Shown one piece after another: positions 8,935 through 16,836 of a DNA stretch of 64,000 nt. Both the position numbers and the translations under genes were made by a program. The stretch comes from Phycisphaerales bacterium. Its GTDB lineage: Bacteria > Planctomycetota > Phycisphaerae > Phycisphaerales > UBA1924. The first letter of the stretch is position 1, and every line of letters begins with the position of its first letter. The notes beneath the pieces are model-generated. The model worked only from the letters and a program-made list of their open reading frames with translations. It had not been told where the DNA came from and did no database searches. The DNA lies in contig JAJDDI010000027.1 in the NCBI GenBank assembly GCA_029260375.1, forward strand, positions 1-64,000, written 5' to 3'.

Positions 8935-9986
8935 CACAACACCTGCGGACGCTCGTCGCGTGCGACACCACCAACCCGCCCCGGGCGATCGGCGAGGATC
9001 ATCCGGCGCTGATGCACGCGCGCGAGGCGTTGTCGTCGTGCGGTTTCACGATCGAGACAACCGACCTCGGCAGCGGCTCGGTCAACTGCCTCGCGCGTCG
9101 CGGCAACCCGACCACGCTGGTCAACTGCCACCTGGACACCGTCCCGCCCGACGGCGGGTGGGACCGGAACCCGTTCGATCTGCTGATCGAGGGCGGGCGG
9201 GCGGTGGGGCTCGGGGCGTGCGACGTCAAGGGCGCCGCGGCGTGCATCCTCGCCGCGGGCCAGCGGACCACGGGCGACGCGGCGGTGCTCTTCTCAACCG
9301 ACGAGGAGGCGGGGTCGAGCGTGTGCGTGCGCAGCTTTCTCGATGAGTATGCCAACAGTTTCACGGGCGTGGTGGTATCCGAGCCGACTGGCTGCCGGGC
9401 GGTCCTGGAGCACCGGGGGATTGTGAGCTGCCAGGTCGAGTTCAAGGGGAGGGGCGGGCACGCGTCGCAGGGCGGGTCGCACAGCGCGCTGCACGACGCG
9501 GTGCTTTGGGGAGCCGGGGCGCTTGGGGCCGCGGCGGGCGCCGAGGCCCGGGGCGATGGCTGGCGTCTGAACCTGGGGCAGGTCGAGGGCGGGACAAAGC
9601 CCAACATGGTCGCGTCGAGTGCGCGGGTGAGGTTTGGCGTTCGTCCGCGGGCGGGCAGCGACGCCGAGCATATCCTGCACGCGATCCGGGCAGCGGCGCC
9701 GAGCGATGCCGTCACCACCTGGACGACCAGGTTCACGGCGCCGGCGCTGCGGGAGACCGCGGAGAGCCGGGAGCTTGCGGCGTCGGTCGGGCTTGAGACC
9801 GCGCCTGGCGTAGATTTCTGGACCGAGGCGGCGCTGTTTGCGCAGGCGAAGCTCCCCACGATCGTGTTTGGACCGGGCGACATCGCCCAGGCCCACGCGC
9901 CGGGCGAGTTCGTGGCGCTCGCGGATCTGGAGGCCGCGGCGGGCGTGTACGCGCGTCTGTTCTCGGCCCGGGACGGAGAACGCTGA
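8919..9986 (+). CDS. argE': N-acetylcitrulline deacetylase (M20 family)
   Basis: Zinc-dependent M20 hydrolase that removes the acetyl group after carbamoylation, giving citrulline for ArgG. Metal ligands are visible: NCHLDTVPP (His and Asp), ACDVKGAAA (bridging Asp), STDEEAG (catalytic Glu and ligand Glu), VVSEPT (Glu) and the C-terminal AQAHAPGEF (His). The DTTNPPRAI opening and DFWTEAALF segment match Xanthomonas ArgE. The frame is open well upstream into argG; I chose the GTG that gives a start just before VTQHLRTLVACDT, 355 residues. The stop overlaps the next ATG (TGATG). Confidence 0.88.
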   Translation: MLDDVTQHLRTLVACDTTNPPRAIGEDHPALMHAREALSSCGFTIETTDLGSGSVNCLARRGNPTTLVNCHLDTVPPDGGWDRNPFDLLIEGGRAVGLGACDVKGAAACILAAGQRTTGDAAVLFSTDEEAGSSVCVRSFLDEYANSFTGVVVSEPTGCRAVLEHRGIVSCQVEFKGRGGHASQGGSHSALHDAVLWGAGALGAAAGAEARGDGWRLNLGQVEGGTKPNMVASSARVRFGVRPRAGSDAEHILHAIRAAAPSDAVTTWTTRFTAPALRETAESRELAASVGLETAPGVDFWTEAALFAQAKLPTIVFGPGDIAQAHAPGEFVALADLEAAAGVYARLFSARDGER

Positions 9987-11317
9987 TGGACCCGTGCCAC
10001 GACATCATCATCAACCTGCTGCACAACCTCGGCTCGCGGCGCGAGATCGAGCAGTACCTGGCCAGCTTCAGCGGCGTGGATTCCGCGCGGTTCGCCGTCG
10101 TCAAGGTGGGCGGCGGGATCCTGGAGAGCAGCCTCGACGAGCTGGCCTCGGCGCTGGCGTTCCTGTGGCGCGTCGGGCTGTGCCCGGTCGTCGTCCACGG
10201 CGCGGGGCCGCAGCTCAATCGGGCGCTCGAAAGTCAAGACCTGAGCTGCGACTGGATCGACGGGCAGCGGGTGACGACGCCCGAGATCCTCAGCGTCGCG
10301 CGCCGCGTCTTCCAGGAGGAGGGCGCGAAGCTGGCCGACGCGCTGAGCCGGATGGACGTTCGGGCCAGGCCCATCACCTCGGGCGTGTTCGAGGCGGCGC
10401 GGTCCGACCTGGCGGGGCTGGGCTTTGTCGGGCAGGTGCGCCGGGTGGACACCGGCGTGATCCGCAACGCGATCGACAGCGGGCACCTGCCGATCGTCTC
10501 GCCGCTGGGCGAGACGGGCTCGGGGCAGATTCTGAATATCAACGCGGACATCGCGACGCGCGAGCTGACGCTGGCGCTCCAGCCGCGCAAGGTCGTGTTC
10601 CTCACGCCCACGGGCGGGCTGCTCGACGACCGCGGGCGGGTGATCCCGGCGGTCAACCTCGCCGAGGACTACGAGCGGCTCTCCGAGGAGCCCTGGGTGC
10701 AGGGCGGGATGGCGCTCAAGCTGGCGCAGATCAGCGAGCTGCTCAGCGATCTCGACGAGCGGGCGTCGGTCTCGATCACCTCGCCCGAGCATCTGGCCCA
10801 GGAGCTCTTCACGCACCGGGGCAACGGGACGCTCATCCGCAGGGGCGTGCGTATCCGCGTGATCGAGGACGCCGGCGAGATCGACATGGACCGCCTTCGT
10901 GAGGTGATCGACGCGAGCTTCGGCAAGACGCTCCGCGCCGACGCGTTCGAGTCGCACGGGATCGACCGGGTGCTGCTGGCGGGGGACTACACCGCCGCGG
11001 CGGTGCTCTCGCGGGGCGGGCCCGCGTCATACCTGGACAAGTTCGCCGTGACGGCGCAGGCGCAGGGGACGGGCATCGGCGCCTCGCTCTGGCGGACACT
11101 GACCGAAACAACCGAGCGGATGTTCTGGCGCTCGCGCTCGGGCAACGCGATCAACCCGTGGTACTTCGAGCGGGCCGACGGCATGCACCGGACCGAGGAC
11201 TGGGTCGTGTTCTGGCGCGGGCTGCAAAGTCGGGGCGAGATCGACGAGGCCATCTCGCACGCGCTGAGCCGAGAGGACTCGTTCGAGCCGCTCAGACAGG
11301 GGGCGAGCGTTGGCTGA
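9986..11317 (+). CDS. argAB: Bifunctional N-acetylglutamate synthase/kinase
   Basis: Two enzymes of the acetylated arginine route in one chain: an amino-acid kinase domain (about residues 25-290) and a C-terminal GNAT acyltransferase domain (about 300-443). The kinase has VVKVGGGILE, VVVHGAGPQLN and the nucleotide-site strand VVFLTPTGGLLDD. The GNAT part has YLDKFAVTAQAQGTGIGASLW and the NPWYFERADG ending seen in Xanthomonas-type NAGS/K. This explains why the operon has no separate argA. NAGS/K enzymes of this type are generally arginine-inhibited, which would add allosteric to transcriptional control; that is from the family, not the sequence. Confidence 0.92.
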   Translation: MDPCHDIIINLLHNLGSRREIEQYLASFSGVDSARFAVVKVGGGILESSLDELASALAFLWRVGLCPVVVHGAGPQLNRALESQDLSCDWIDGQRVTTPEILSVARRVFQEEGAKLADALSRMDVRARPITSGVFEAARSDLAGLGFVGQVRRVDTGVIRNAIDSGHLPIVSPLGETGSGQILNINADIATRELTLALQPRKVVFLTPTGGLLDDRGRVIPAVNLAEDYERLSEEPWVQGGMALKLAQISELLSDLDERASVSITSPEHLAQELFTHRGNGTLIRRGVRIRVIEDAGEIDMDRLREVIDASFGKTLRADAFESHGIDRVLLAGDYTAAAVLSRGGPASYLDKFAVTAQAQGTGIGASLWRTLTETTERMFWRSRSGNAINPWYFERADGMHRTEDWVVFWRGLQSRGEIDEAISHALSREDSFEPLRQGASVG

Positions 11318-12248
11318 GCGGAGTTGCTTCAATGTCGGTCTCGTTGGCGCCCGGGGGTTCGTCGGCAAGGAGCTGCTGCGCCTGATCGGCGCCCACCCGT
11401 CGCTGGAGCTGGCCTACGCCAGCTCGCGCTCGCTGGCGGGGAAGCCGGTCGAGGGCGCGGGGATGACCTACATCGACTCCGAGCCGGGCGTGGTCGGGCG
11501 CGACGCGGATGTTATCATCCTCGCTCTGCCCAACAACGCGTCTGGCCCGTACGTCGAGGCGATTGAGCGCGTCCGGCCCGACGCGCTCGTGATCGATCTG
11601 AGCGCCGACCGGCGGTTCGACGATCGCTGGGTCTACGGGCTGAGCGAGCACAACACCGAGGCGATCCGATCGGCCAGGCGCGTCAGCAACCCCGGCTGCT
11701 ACGCGACGGCGATGCACCTGGCCCTGCGCCCGATCATCGACCTGTGCGCCTGCCCCCCCCACTGCTTCGGCGTCAGCGGGTACTCGGGCGCGGGAACGTC
11801 GCCCAGCGACAAGAACGACCCCGAGATCGTGTCCGGCAACATCCTGCCCTACGCGATCACCGGGCACCTGCACGAACGCGAGGTCTCGCGTCATCTGGGA
11901 ACGCCCGTACGGTTCGCCCCGAGCGTGGGCGGGCACTTCCGCGGCATCGTCCTCACCGCCCTGTGCGAGCTGCGCGACCCGGTCAGCCCGGGTGACCTGG
12001 CGGCGCGGTACGAGCGGGCTTACGCGGGCTGCCCGTTCGTGCGGTTCGACGCGCCGGGCCCGATCGACCTGCGCGGCGTGGCCGAGACCAACGGCGCATG
12101 CGTCGGGGCAATCAGCGTGGACATGGACGATCCGAGACGCGTCGGCGTGGTCTGCTCGCTGGATAACCTGCTCAAGGGCGCCGCGTCGCAGGCGGTGCAG
12201 AACATCAACCTGGCGCTGGGGCTGGGCGAGACGGAGGGGCTGGCATGA
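11310..12248 (+). CDS. argC: N-acetyl-gamma-glutamyl-phosphate reductase
   Basis: NADPH-dependent reduction of acetylglutamyl phosphate to the semialdehyde. The Rossmann motif GLVGARGFVGKELLRL is at the N-terminus, the catalytic cysteine is in SNPGCYATA, and the conserved C-terminal histidines are in AITGHLHEREVSRH and GGHFRG. It belongs to the shorter Xanthomonas-like subgroup (312 residues, with GVSGYSGAGTSPSDKN) and differs clearly from lysY in the next operon. It starts at a TTG inside the end of argAB; no ATG or GTG lies near the Rossmann strand, so the TTG is the only sensible start. An acetylornithine aminotransferase (argD) is missing from the window. Confidence 0.9.
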   Translation: MAERSCFNVGLVGARGFVGKELLRLIGAHPSLELAYASSRSLAGKPVEGAGMTYIDSEPGVVGRDADVIILALPNNASGPYVEAIERVRPDALVIDLSADRRFDDRWVYGLSEHNTEAIRSARRVSNPGCYATAMHLALRPIIDLCACPPHCFGVSGYSGAGTSPSDKNDPEIVSGNILPYAITGHLHEREVSRHLGTPVRFAPSVGGHFRGIVLTALCELRDPVSPGDLAARYERAYAGCPFVRFDAPGPIDLRGVAETNGACVGAISVDMDDPRRVGVVCSLDNLLKGAASQAVQNINLALGLGETEGLA

Positions 12249-13549
12249 GCACGCCTGTCTGGGCCAAGACCGAGAGCGCCGCGACCGACGATGCGATGAT
12301 GCGCTTCATGGCGGGCGAGGACGTCGTGCTCGACCGCGAGCTGATCGCCTACGACATCACGGCGTCGGTCGCGCACGTGCGCGCCCTGTCCCGGGCGGGG
12401 CTGCTCTCTGATGACGATGCCGCAGCGATCGAGACGGCGCTGGGTGACCTGCGCCAGCGCCTCGCCGACGGTCGCTTCACGCTCGATGACCGTTACGAGG
12501 ACGGGCACTCGGCGATCGAGGCCTTCCTCGTCGAACAGCTCGGTGAGACGGGCAAGCGGGTCCACCTGGGGCGGAGCCGCAACGACCAGATCCTTGTCGC
12601 GACGCGTCTGTTCACCATTGAGGCGCTCGGACGACTCCAAGCGAACGCGGTCTCGTGCGCGAGGGCGGCGCTGACGATCGCGCGGAAACACGAGACGGAC
12701 CCGATGCCCGGGTACACGCACCTGCAGCGGGCGGTGCCCTCGAGCGTCGGGCTGTGGATGGCGTCGTACGTCGAGGGCTTCTGCGACGCGGGCGAGCTGC
12801 TGCGGCTGACGACCCAATGGCTCGGCGCCAGCCCGCTGGGGACCGCCGCGGGGTACGGCGTGAACCTGCCGCTCGACCGCGAGGGCGCCGCACGAGAGCT
12901 GGGCTTCGACCGCCTGCTGATCAACCCGATGCACGCGCAGGCGAGCCGGGGCGTGCACGACGTGCAGGCGCTGGGCAGCGCGTGGCAGTTGGCGCAGGTC
13001 GTCCGCCGCCTCGGGTGGGACCTGACGCTCTTCGCCTCGGCGGAGTTCGGGTTCGTCACGCTCAGTGACGAGGCTTCGACCGGGTCATCGATCATGCCCA
13101 ACAAACGCAACCCGGACGTCGCGGAGTTGATGCGGGTCGGCGCCGCGGGCGTGGGCGGGGCGATGAGCGAGCTGCAGCAGCTCACCAGCCTGCCCAGCGG
13201 GTACCACCGGGACCTGCAGCACAGCAAGGGCGCGCTGATGCGGGGACTGCGGGCGGCGGGGCAGGTCTCGTCGGTCACGCCGCGGGTGCTGTCGGGGCTG
13301 ACGCTGCACACCGACCGCATGCGGGCGGCGATCGATCCGGGGATGTACGCGACGGACGTCGCCGTGGACCTGGCCGCGGAGGGCATGGCCTTCCGCGACG
13401 CCTACCGCCGGGTCGGGCGAGAGCTTGACGCCCTGGGCCCGGGCGACCCGGACGCGAGCCTGGCCAGACGGACCAGCCCGGGGGGGTGTGCCGATCTGCG
13501 CCTGAGCGAGCTGGAGGCGAGGGTCGAAGCGCTGTCCGAATGCCCCTGA
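12245..13549 (+). CDS. argH: Argininosuccinate lyase
   Basis: Splits argininosuccinate to arginine and fumarate, the last step. The fumarase-superfamily signature GSSIMPNKRNPD, holding the catalytic serine loop, is present, as are HLGRSRNDQ and MPGYTHLQRAVPSS. ATG overlaps the argC stop (ATGA). At 434 residues it is a little short at the C-terminus compared with E. coli (457). It closes the arginine operon; no terminator follows directly, and the next good one lies about 220 nt further on, beyond the promoter and leader of the lys operon. Confidence 0.92.
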   Translation: MSTPVWAKTESAATDDAMMRFMAGEDVVLDRELIAYDITASVAHVRALSRAGLLSDDDAAAIETALGDLRQRLADGRFTLDDRYEDGHSAIEAFLVEQLGETGKRVHLGRSRNDQILVATRLFTIEALGRLQANAVSCARAALTIARKHETDPMPGYTHLQRAVPSSVGLWMASYVEGFCDAGELLRLTTQWLGASPLGTAAGYGVNLPLDREGAARELGFDRLLINPMHAQASRGVHDVQALGSAWQLAQVVRRLGWDLTLFASAEFGFVTLSDEASTGSSIMPNKRNPDVAELMRVGAAGVGGAMSELQQLTSLPSGYHRDLQHSKGALMRGLRAAGQVSSVTPRVLSGLTLHTDRMRAAIDPGMYATDVAVDLAAEGMAFRDAYRRVGRELDALGPGDPDASLARRTSPGGCADLRLSELEARVEALSECP

Positions 13550-13595
13550 GGACGTTTGCATGCGTGCATATTCAGAAATTTGACACCCGGGCCGC

Positions 13596-13623
13596 TTGAC
13601 GGGGGCCGATGGGGGGATACGCT
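13596..13623 (+). promoter_or_regulatory. Putative lysW operon promoter
   Basis: TTGACG (13596-13601), a 16-bp spacer and TACGCT (13618-13623). The predicted start near 13630 would leave about 29 nt before the leader ORF. A TTGACA at 13580-13585 has no partner -10 at a good distance. GGATACGCTTG also appears at 36804-36814 upstream of a HEAT-repeat gene, which hints that TACGCT is a favoured -10 here. Confidence 0.5.
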
Positions 13624-13658
13624 TGTGTCGCTCGGGGTTCCGGGCAACGAGGACGCCG

Positions 13659-13739
13659 ATGTTCGAGTTCAAGACCAAAGCCGCGAAAGTCAAAGACGCC
13701 GAGTGCGTCCGGGCGATCCCTGCGGCTGCGATGGTCTGA
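13659..13739 (+). CDS. Lysine-rich leader peptide of the lysW operon (26 aa)
   Basis: A 26-codon ORF translating as MFEFKTKAAKVKDAE followed by CVRAIPAAAMV. Four of its first 12 codons encode lysine (13671-13673, 13677-13679, 13686-13688, 13692-13694), and three of these are AAA. In lysZ of the same operon all seven lysine codons are AAG, so AAA is the unusual choice. GAGGA (13649-13653) sits 5 nt before the ATG. The ORF ends 31 nt before a strong intrinsic terminator that precedes lysW. I read it as an attenuation leader that senses charged tRNA-Lys; the peptide itself need have no function. Confidence 0.65.
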   Translation: MFEFKTKAAKVKDAECVRAIPAAAMV

Positions 13740-13784
13740 GCAACACCGGCTCAAACCAGGTTCGAAGCCTCAGCCCCCGGACGC
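13705..13784 (+). promoter_or_regulatory. Candidate antiterminator pairing in the lysW leader
   Basis: GCGTCCGGG (13705-13713), inside the leader ORF just after the lysine codons, is perfectly complementary to CCCGGACGC (13776-13784). The second segment contains half of the 5' arm and most of the loop of the terminator at 13771-13797, so the two structures exclude each other. A ribosome stalled at the lysine codons would leave the first segment free. A weaker alternative pairs CTGAG (13736-13740) with CTCAG (13769-13773). Confidence 0.55.
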
Positions 13785-13806
13785 GTGCCGGGGGCTGTTC
13801 TTTTTG
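13771..13806 (+). terminator. Intrinsic terminator / attenuator before lysW
   Basis: A perfect 10-bp stem, CAGCCCCCGG (13771-13780) with CCGGGGGCTG (13788-13797), a 7-nt loop and the tail TTCTTTTT. It lies 41 nt upstream of the lysW start. Position after a short lysine-rich ORF makes it a likely attenuator. It could also simply be the end of the arg operon read-through transcript, or serve both roles. Confidence 0.88.
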
Positions 13807-13847
13807 ATCCATTTCGCGACCACAGACATCAGACAAGGAGCGACGAC

Positions 13848-14042
13848 ATGAGCACAAACACGACCAACGAGACCCTCAACGCGTCCTGCCCCGAGTGCGA
13901 GGGGCTCATCAGCTTTGACCGCCAGCCGCTGAGCGGGCAGATCGCGACCTGCAGCGACTGCGGCGCCGAGTTGGAGGTCATCAGCCGCGACCCGATCAAG
14001 CTCGAGCTGGCGCCCGAGGTTGAAGAGGACTGGGGCGAGTAA
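13848..14042 (+). CDS. lysW: Amino-group carrier protein LysW
   Basis: Small acidic carrier (64 residues) whose C-terminal glutamate is joined to the alpha-amino group of the pathway substrate, shielding it through the following steps. Two zinc-knuckle pairs, CPEC and CSDC, and the diagnostic end EDWGE are present. AAGGAG sits 7 nt before ATG. It is the first structural gene of lysW-lysX-lysY-lysZ-lysK. In Thermus and Deinococcus this carrier serves lysine made through alpha-aminoadipate; in Sulfolobus it also serves arginine from glutamate. Confidence 0.93.
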   Translation: MSTNTTNETLNASCPECEGLISFDRQPLSGQIATCSDCGAELEVISRDPIKLELAPEVEEDWGE

Positions 14043-14092
14043 GCGGGCCTCAAGCGTTCGAGCGGGATCAGGCGCGAAACAGGAGCCGGGCC

Positions 14093-14959
14093 ATGCGGGT
14101 TGTCATGCTGCATTCGAGGGTGCGCGTCGAGGAGCGGATGCTGCTCGACGCGCTGGAGCGCCGGGGCGTCGCGTGTGACGTGATCGACGTGCGCGGCGAG
14201 GTGTTCGATCTCTCGGACGCCGGGAAGTGGGCGGAAGTGGACCTGGTCCTGGACCGGTCGCTGAGCCTGACGAGCTCGCTGGCGGCGGTTCGCATCCTGG
14301 AAACGATCGGGGTCCGGTGTGTGAACCCGTCCCGGACCACCGAGATCTGCTCGGACAAGCTGCAGACGAGCCTGGCGCTCGAGCGCGGCGGCGTGCCCAC
14401 GCCGCGGGTGTGCGTGGGGCTGGGACAGGCGTCGGCGCTGCAGGCCGTCGAGCGGATCGGGTACCCGGCGGTGATCAAGCCGACGGTGGGCTCGTGGGGG
14501 CGGCTGGTCTCCCGGGTCAACGACCGAGACAGCGCCGAGGCGGTCATCGAGCACCGGGCCGTGCTCGGATCGGCCCAGCAGCAGGTGTTCTACATCCAGG
14601 AGCACATCGACAAGCCCGGTCGGGACCTGCGGATCTTCGTCGTGGGCGGCGAGGCGATCGCGGGCATCGAGCGGCGCAGTGAACACTGGATCACGAACAC
14701 GGCCCTGGGCGGCAAGACCGCGGGCGTGGACGTCTCGGGCGAGATCGGCGAGATCTCCGCGCGGGCCGCGGCGTGCGTGGGCGGGGACATCGTGGCCGTG
14801 GACCTGCTCGAGTGCCCGGATCGCGGGCTGCTGGTCAACGAGATCAACCACTCGATGGAGTTCCGCAACAGCGTGGACGCCTCGGGCGTGGACATCCCGG
14901 GCCTGGTCATCGAGCACGCGCTCGCTCTGGTGGGAACGCAGGCGGGAGTGGCGCCGTGA
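14093..14959 (+). CDS. lysX: LysW-substrate ligase, RimK/ATP-grasp family (LysX)
   Basis: ATP-grasp ligase that attaches alpha-aminoadipate (or glutamate in ArgX-type enzymes) to the C-terminal Glu of LysW. The ATP-grasp core is visible: YPAVIKPTVGSWGRLVSRVN, the FYIQEHIDKPGRDLRIFVVG strand, and VNEINHSMEFRNSV with the metal-binding Glu and Asn, close to Thermus LysX. 288 residues. AGGAG lies 8 nt before ATG. Sequence alone does not let me settle aminoadipate versus glutamate; the complete acetylated arginine set next door and the lysine-rich leader both favour lysine. Confidence 0.88.
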   Translation: MRVVMLHSRVRVEERMLLDALERRGVACDVIDVRGEVFDLSDAGKWAEVDLVLDRSLSLTSSLAAVRILETIGVRCVNPSRTTEICSDKLQTSLALERGGVPTPRVCVGLGQASALQAVERIGYPAVIKPTVGSWGRLVSRVNDRDSAEAVIEHRAVLGSAQQQVFYIQEHIDKPGRDLRIFVVGGEAIAGIERRSEHWITNTALGGKTAGVDVSGEIGEISARAAACVGGDIVAVDLLECPDRGLLVNEINHSMEFRNSVDASGVDIPGLVIEHALALVGTQAGVAP

Positions 14960-15984
14960 CGCTGAGCGCATCGATCATCGGCGGCAGCGGGTACACGGGC
15001 GGGGAGCTGCTCCGCCTGCTGAGCGATCACCCGGACGTCGAAGTGACCGCGGTCACGAGCCGCAAGCTCGCGGGGCAGCCGATCCACCGGGTGCACCCGA
15101 ACCTGCGGGGGCGGAGCGAGCTGGTGTTTCGCACGCCCGACGAGGTGGAGGCGAGCGACGTGGTCTTCCTGTGCATGCCGCACGGGAAGGCGGCGGGTGA
15201 CATCGAGCGCTGGCTGTCGCTGGGCACAAAGGTCGTCGATCTCTCGGCGGACTTTCGCCTGCGCACCGCCGCGCAGTACAAGGACTGGTACTCCTGGGAC
15301 CACCCCAACACCGCGCTGCTCAGCGAGGCCGCCTATGGCCTGCCCGAGCTGGAGCGTGAGGCGATCAAGAGCGCCCGCCTCATCTCGGGCGTGGGGTGCA
15401 ACGCGACGGCGATGAACCTGGCGCTGCTGCCCCTGGCCCGAGCGGGGCTGATCGAGCGCGTCATCGCGGACATCAAGGTGGGCTCGTCCGAGGCGGGCGC
15501 CGAGCCCAGCGCGGGCTCGCACCACCCGGAGCGATCGGGCGCCGTGCGCTCGTACGCCCTGACCGGGCACCGCCACGCGGCGGAGGTCCACCAGGCCCTG
15601 GGCGAGTTCACGCTGGACGTCTCGGTCACCGCGATCGAGATGGTCCGCGGGGCGCTGTGCACGGCCCATGTGATCCCAACCCGCCCGGTCGAGGCCAAGG
15701 AACTCTGGAAGCTCTTCCGCGAGGCGTACGCGGGCGAGCGGTTCGTGCGGATCGTCCGCGAGCGTCAGGGGCTGCACCGCCTGCCGGACCCGAACGTGCT
15801 GGCGGGGTCGAACTACGCGGACGTGGGGTTCGATGTCGATGAGCGGACGGGCCGGATCGTGACGCTGTGCGCGATCGACAACCTGGTCAAGGGCGCCGCG
15901 GGCAGCGCGGTGCAGGCGATGAACGTGGCGATGGGACTCGACGAGGGCGCGGGGCTCGGATTTCCCGGCCTGCACCCGGCATAA
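14956..15984 (+). CDS. lysY: LysW-aminoadipyl-phosphate reductase (LysY, ArgC-like)
   Basis: Reduces the LysW-bound acyl phosphate to the semialdehyde with NADPH. Rossmann motif IIGGSGYTGGELLRLL, catalytic cysteine in SGVGCNATAMNL and histidines in ALTGHRHAAEVHQ. At 342 residues it is longer than the operon-1 argC and has the long-type features SHHPERSGAVRSYA and LPDPNVLAGSNYADVG, typical of LysY/ArgC from carrier-protein pathways. GTG start, overlapping lysX by GTGA. The window therefore holds two ArgC-family paralogues of different subtypes. Confidence 0.9.
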   Translation: MTLSASIIGGSGYTGGELLRLLSDHPDVEVTAVTSRKLAGQPIHRVHPNLRGRSELVFRTPDEVEASDVVFLCMPHGKAAGDIERWLSLGTKVVDLSADFRLRTAAQYKDWYSWDHPNTALLSEAAYGLPELEREAIKSARLISGVGCNATAMNLALLPLARAGLIERVIADIKVGSSEAGAEPSAGSHHPERSGAVRSYALTGHRHAAEVHQALGEFTLDVSVTAIEMVRGALCTAHVIPTRPVEAKELWKLFREAYAGERFVRIVRERQGLHRLPDPNVLAGSNYADVGFDVDERTGRIVTLCAIDNLVKGAAGSAVQAMNVAMGLDEGAGLGFPGLHPA

Positions 15985-16014
15985 GTTTGGGCATGATGCG
16001 AGAGAGGACTGACC

Positions 16015-16836
16015 GTGGCTGAACTGCTTGTCATCAAGATCGGGGGTGGCGAGGGCATCGAGCTCGACGCGGCGCTGTCAGAGATCGACGGGCTGGTTCG
16101 CGCCGGCACGCGCGTCGTGCTCGTCCACGGCGGGTCACACGAGACGAACATGCTCAGCGAACGCCTCGGGCGCCCCCCCACGTTTATCACCAGCCCCAGC
16201 GGGCACACGAGCCGGCGGACCGACCGTGAGACGCTCGAAATCTTCGAGATGGCCTACTGCGGCAAGGTGAACAAGGGCATCGTCGAGTCGCTCCGCCACC
16301 TGGGAACCGACGCGGTCGGGCTCTCGGGCATCGACGCGGGGATCTGGACGGGCACGCGCAAGAACGCGATCCGGGCCGTGGACGAGAGCGGGCGGACGAT
16401 GATCATCCGCGACGATCTGACGGGGAGGGTCGAGCGTGTGGACGCCGGCTTTCTTCGGCTGCTGCTGGACAACGGGCGGACGCCCGTGCTCACGCCCCCG
16501 GCGATGTCCGACGAGGGCGTGGCGATGAACGTGGACGCGGACCGGGCCGCGGCGGCGACGGCCGCGGCGCTGGGCGCCGACGAGCTGCTGCTGCTCTCCA
16601 ACGTGCCCGGCGTGCTGCGTGACCCCGAGGACCGGGGCTCGCTGATCGAGGCCGTCTCCAGCCTCGAGGAGGTGCGTGAGGCCGCCAAGGGTCGCATGAA
16701 GAACAAGGTGCTCGGCGCCGAAGAAGCCCTGACCGGGGGCGTCGCCCGGGTGGTCATCGGATCGGCCTCGGGGGCGAGCCCCATCGCGGACGCCCGCAGC
16801 GGCGCCGGAACTGTGTTTGAAGGAGCGATCGCGTGA
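16015..16836 (+). CDS. lysZ: LysW-aminoadipate 6-kinase (LysZ)
   Basis: Amino-acid kinase that phosphorylates the side-chain carboxylate of the LysW-bound substrate. N-terminal LLVIKIGGGEGIE, VVLVHGGSHETNML, the C-terminal nucleotide site ELLLLSNVPGVLRD and the family signature GRMKNKVLGAEEALTGGV are all present. 273 residues, kinase only, without the GNAT domain found in argAB. AGAGAGGA precedes the GTG start, 30 nt after lysY; the stop overlaps lysK by four bases. Confidence 0.9.
   Translation: MAELLVIKIGGGEGIELDAALSEIDGLVRAGTRVVLVHGGSHETNMLSERLGRPPTFITSPSGHTSRRTDRETLEIFEMAYCGKVNKGIVESLRHLGTDAVGLSGIDAGIWTGTRKNAIRAVDESGRTMIIRDDLTGRVERVDAGFLRLLLDNGRTPVLTPPAMSDEGVAMNVDADRAAAATAAALGADELLLLSNVPGVLRDPEDRGSLIEAVSSLEEVREAAKGRMKNKVLGAEEALTGGVARVVIGSASGASPIADARSGAGTVFEGAIA

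Noticed and set aside
13556-13807. An 83-codon plus-strand frame between argH and lysW
   Set aside because: No ribosome site, composition unlike a protein, and it runs through the terminator; the 26-codon frame in another phase has the ribosome site and Lys codons.
13630-13847. Lysine riboswitch (L box) upstream of lysW
   Set aside because: An L-box aptamer is about 170 nt with a conserved five-way junction; the space is largely taken by the leader ORF and terminator, and I see none of the conserved junction sequences.
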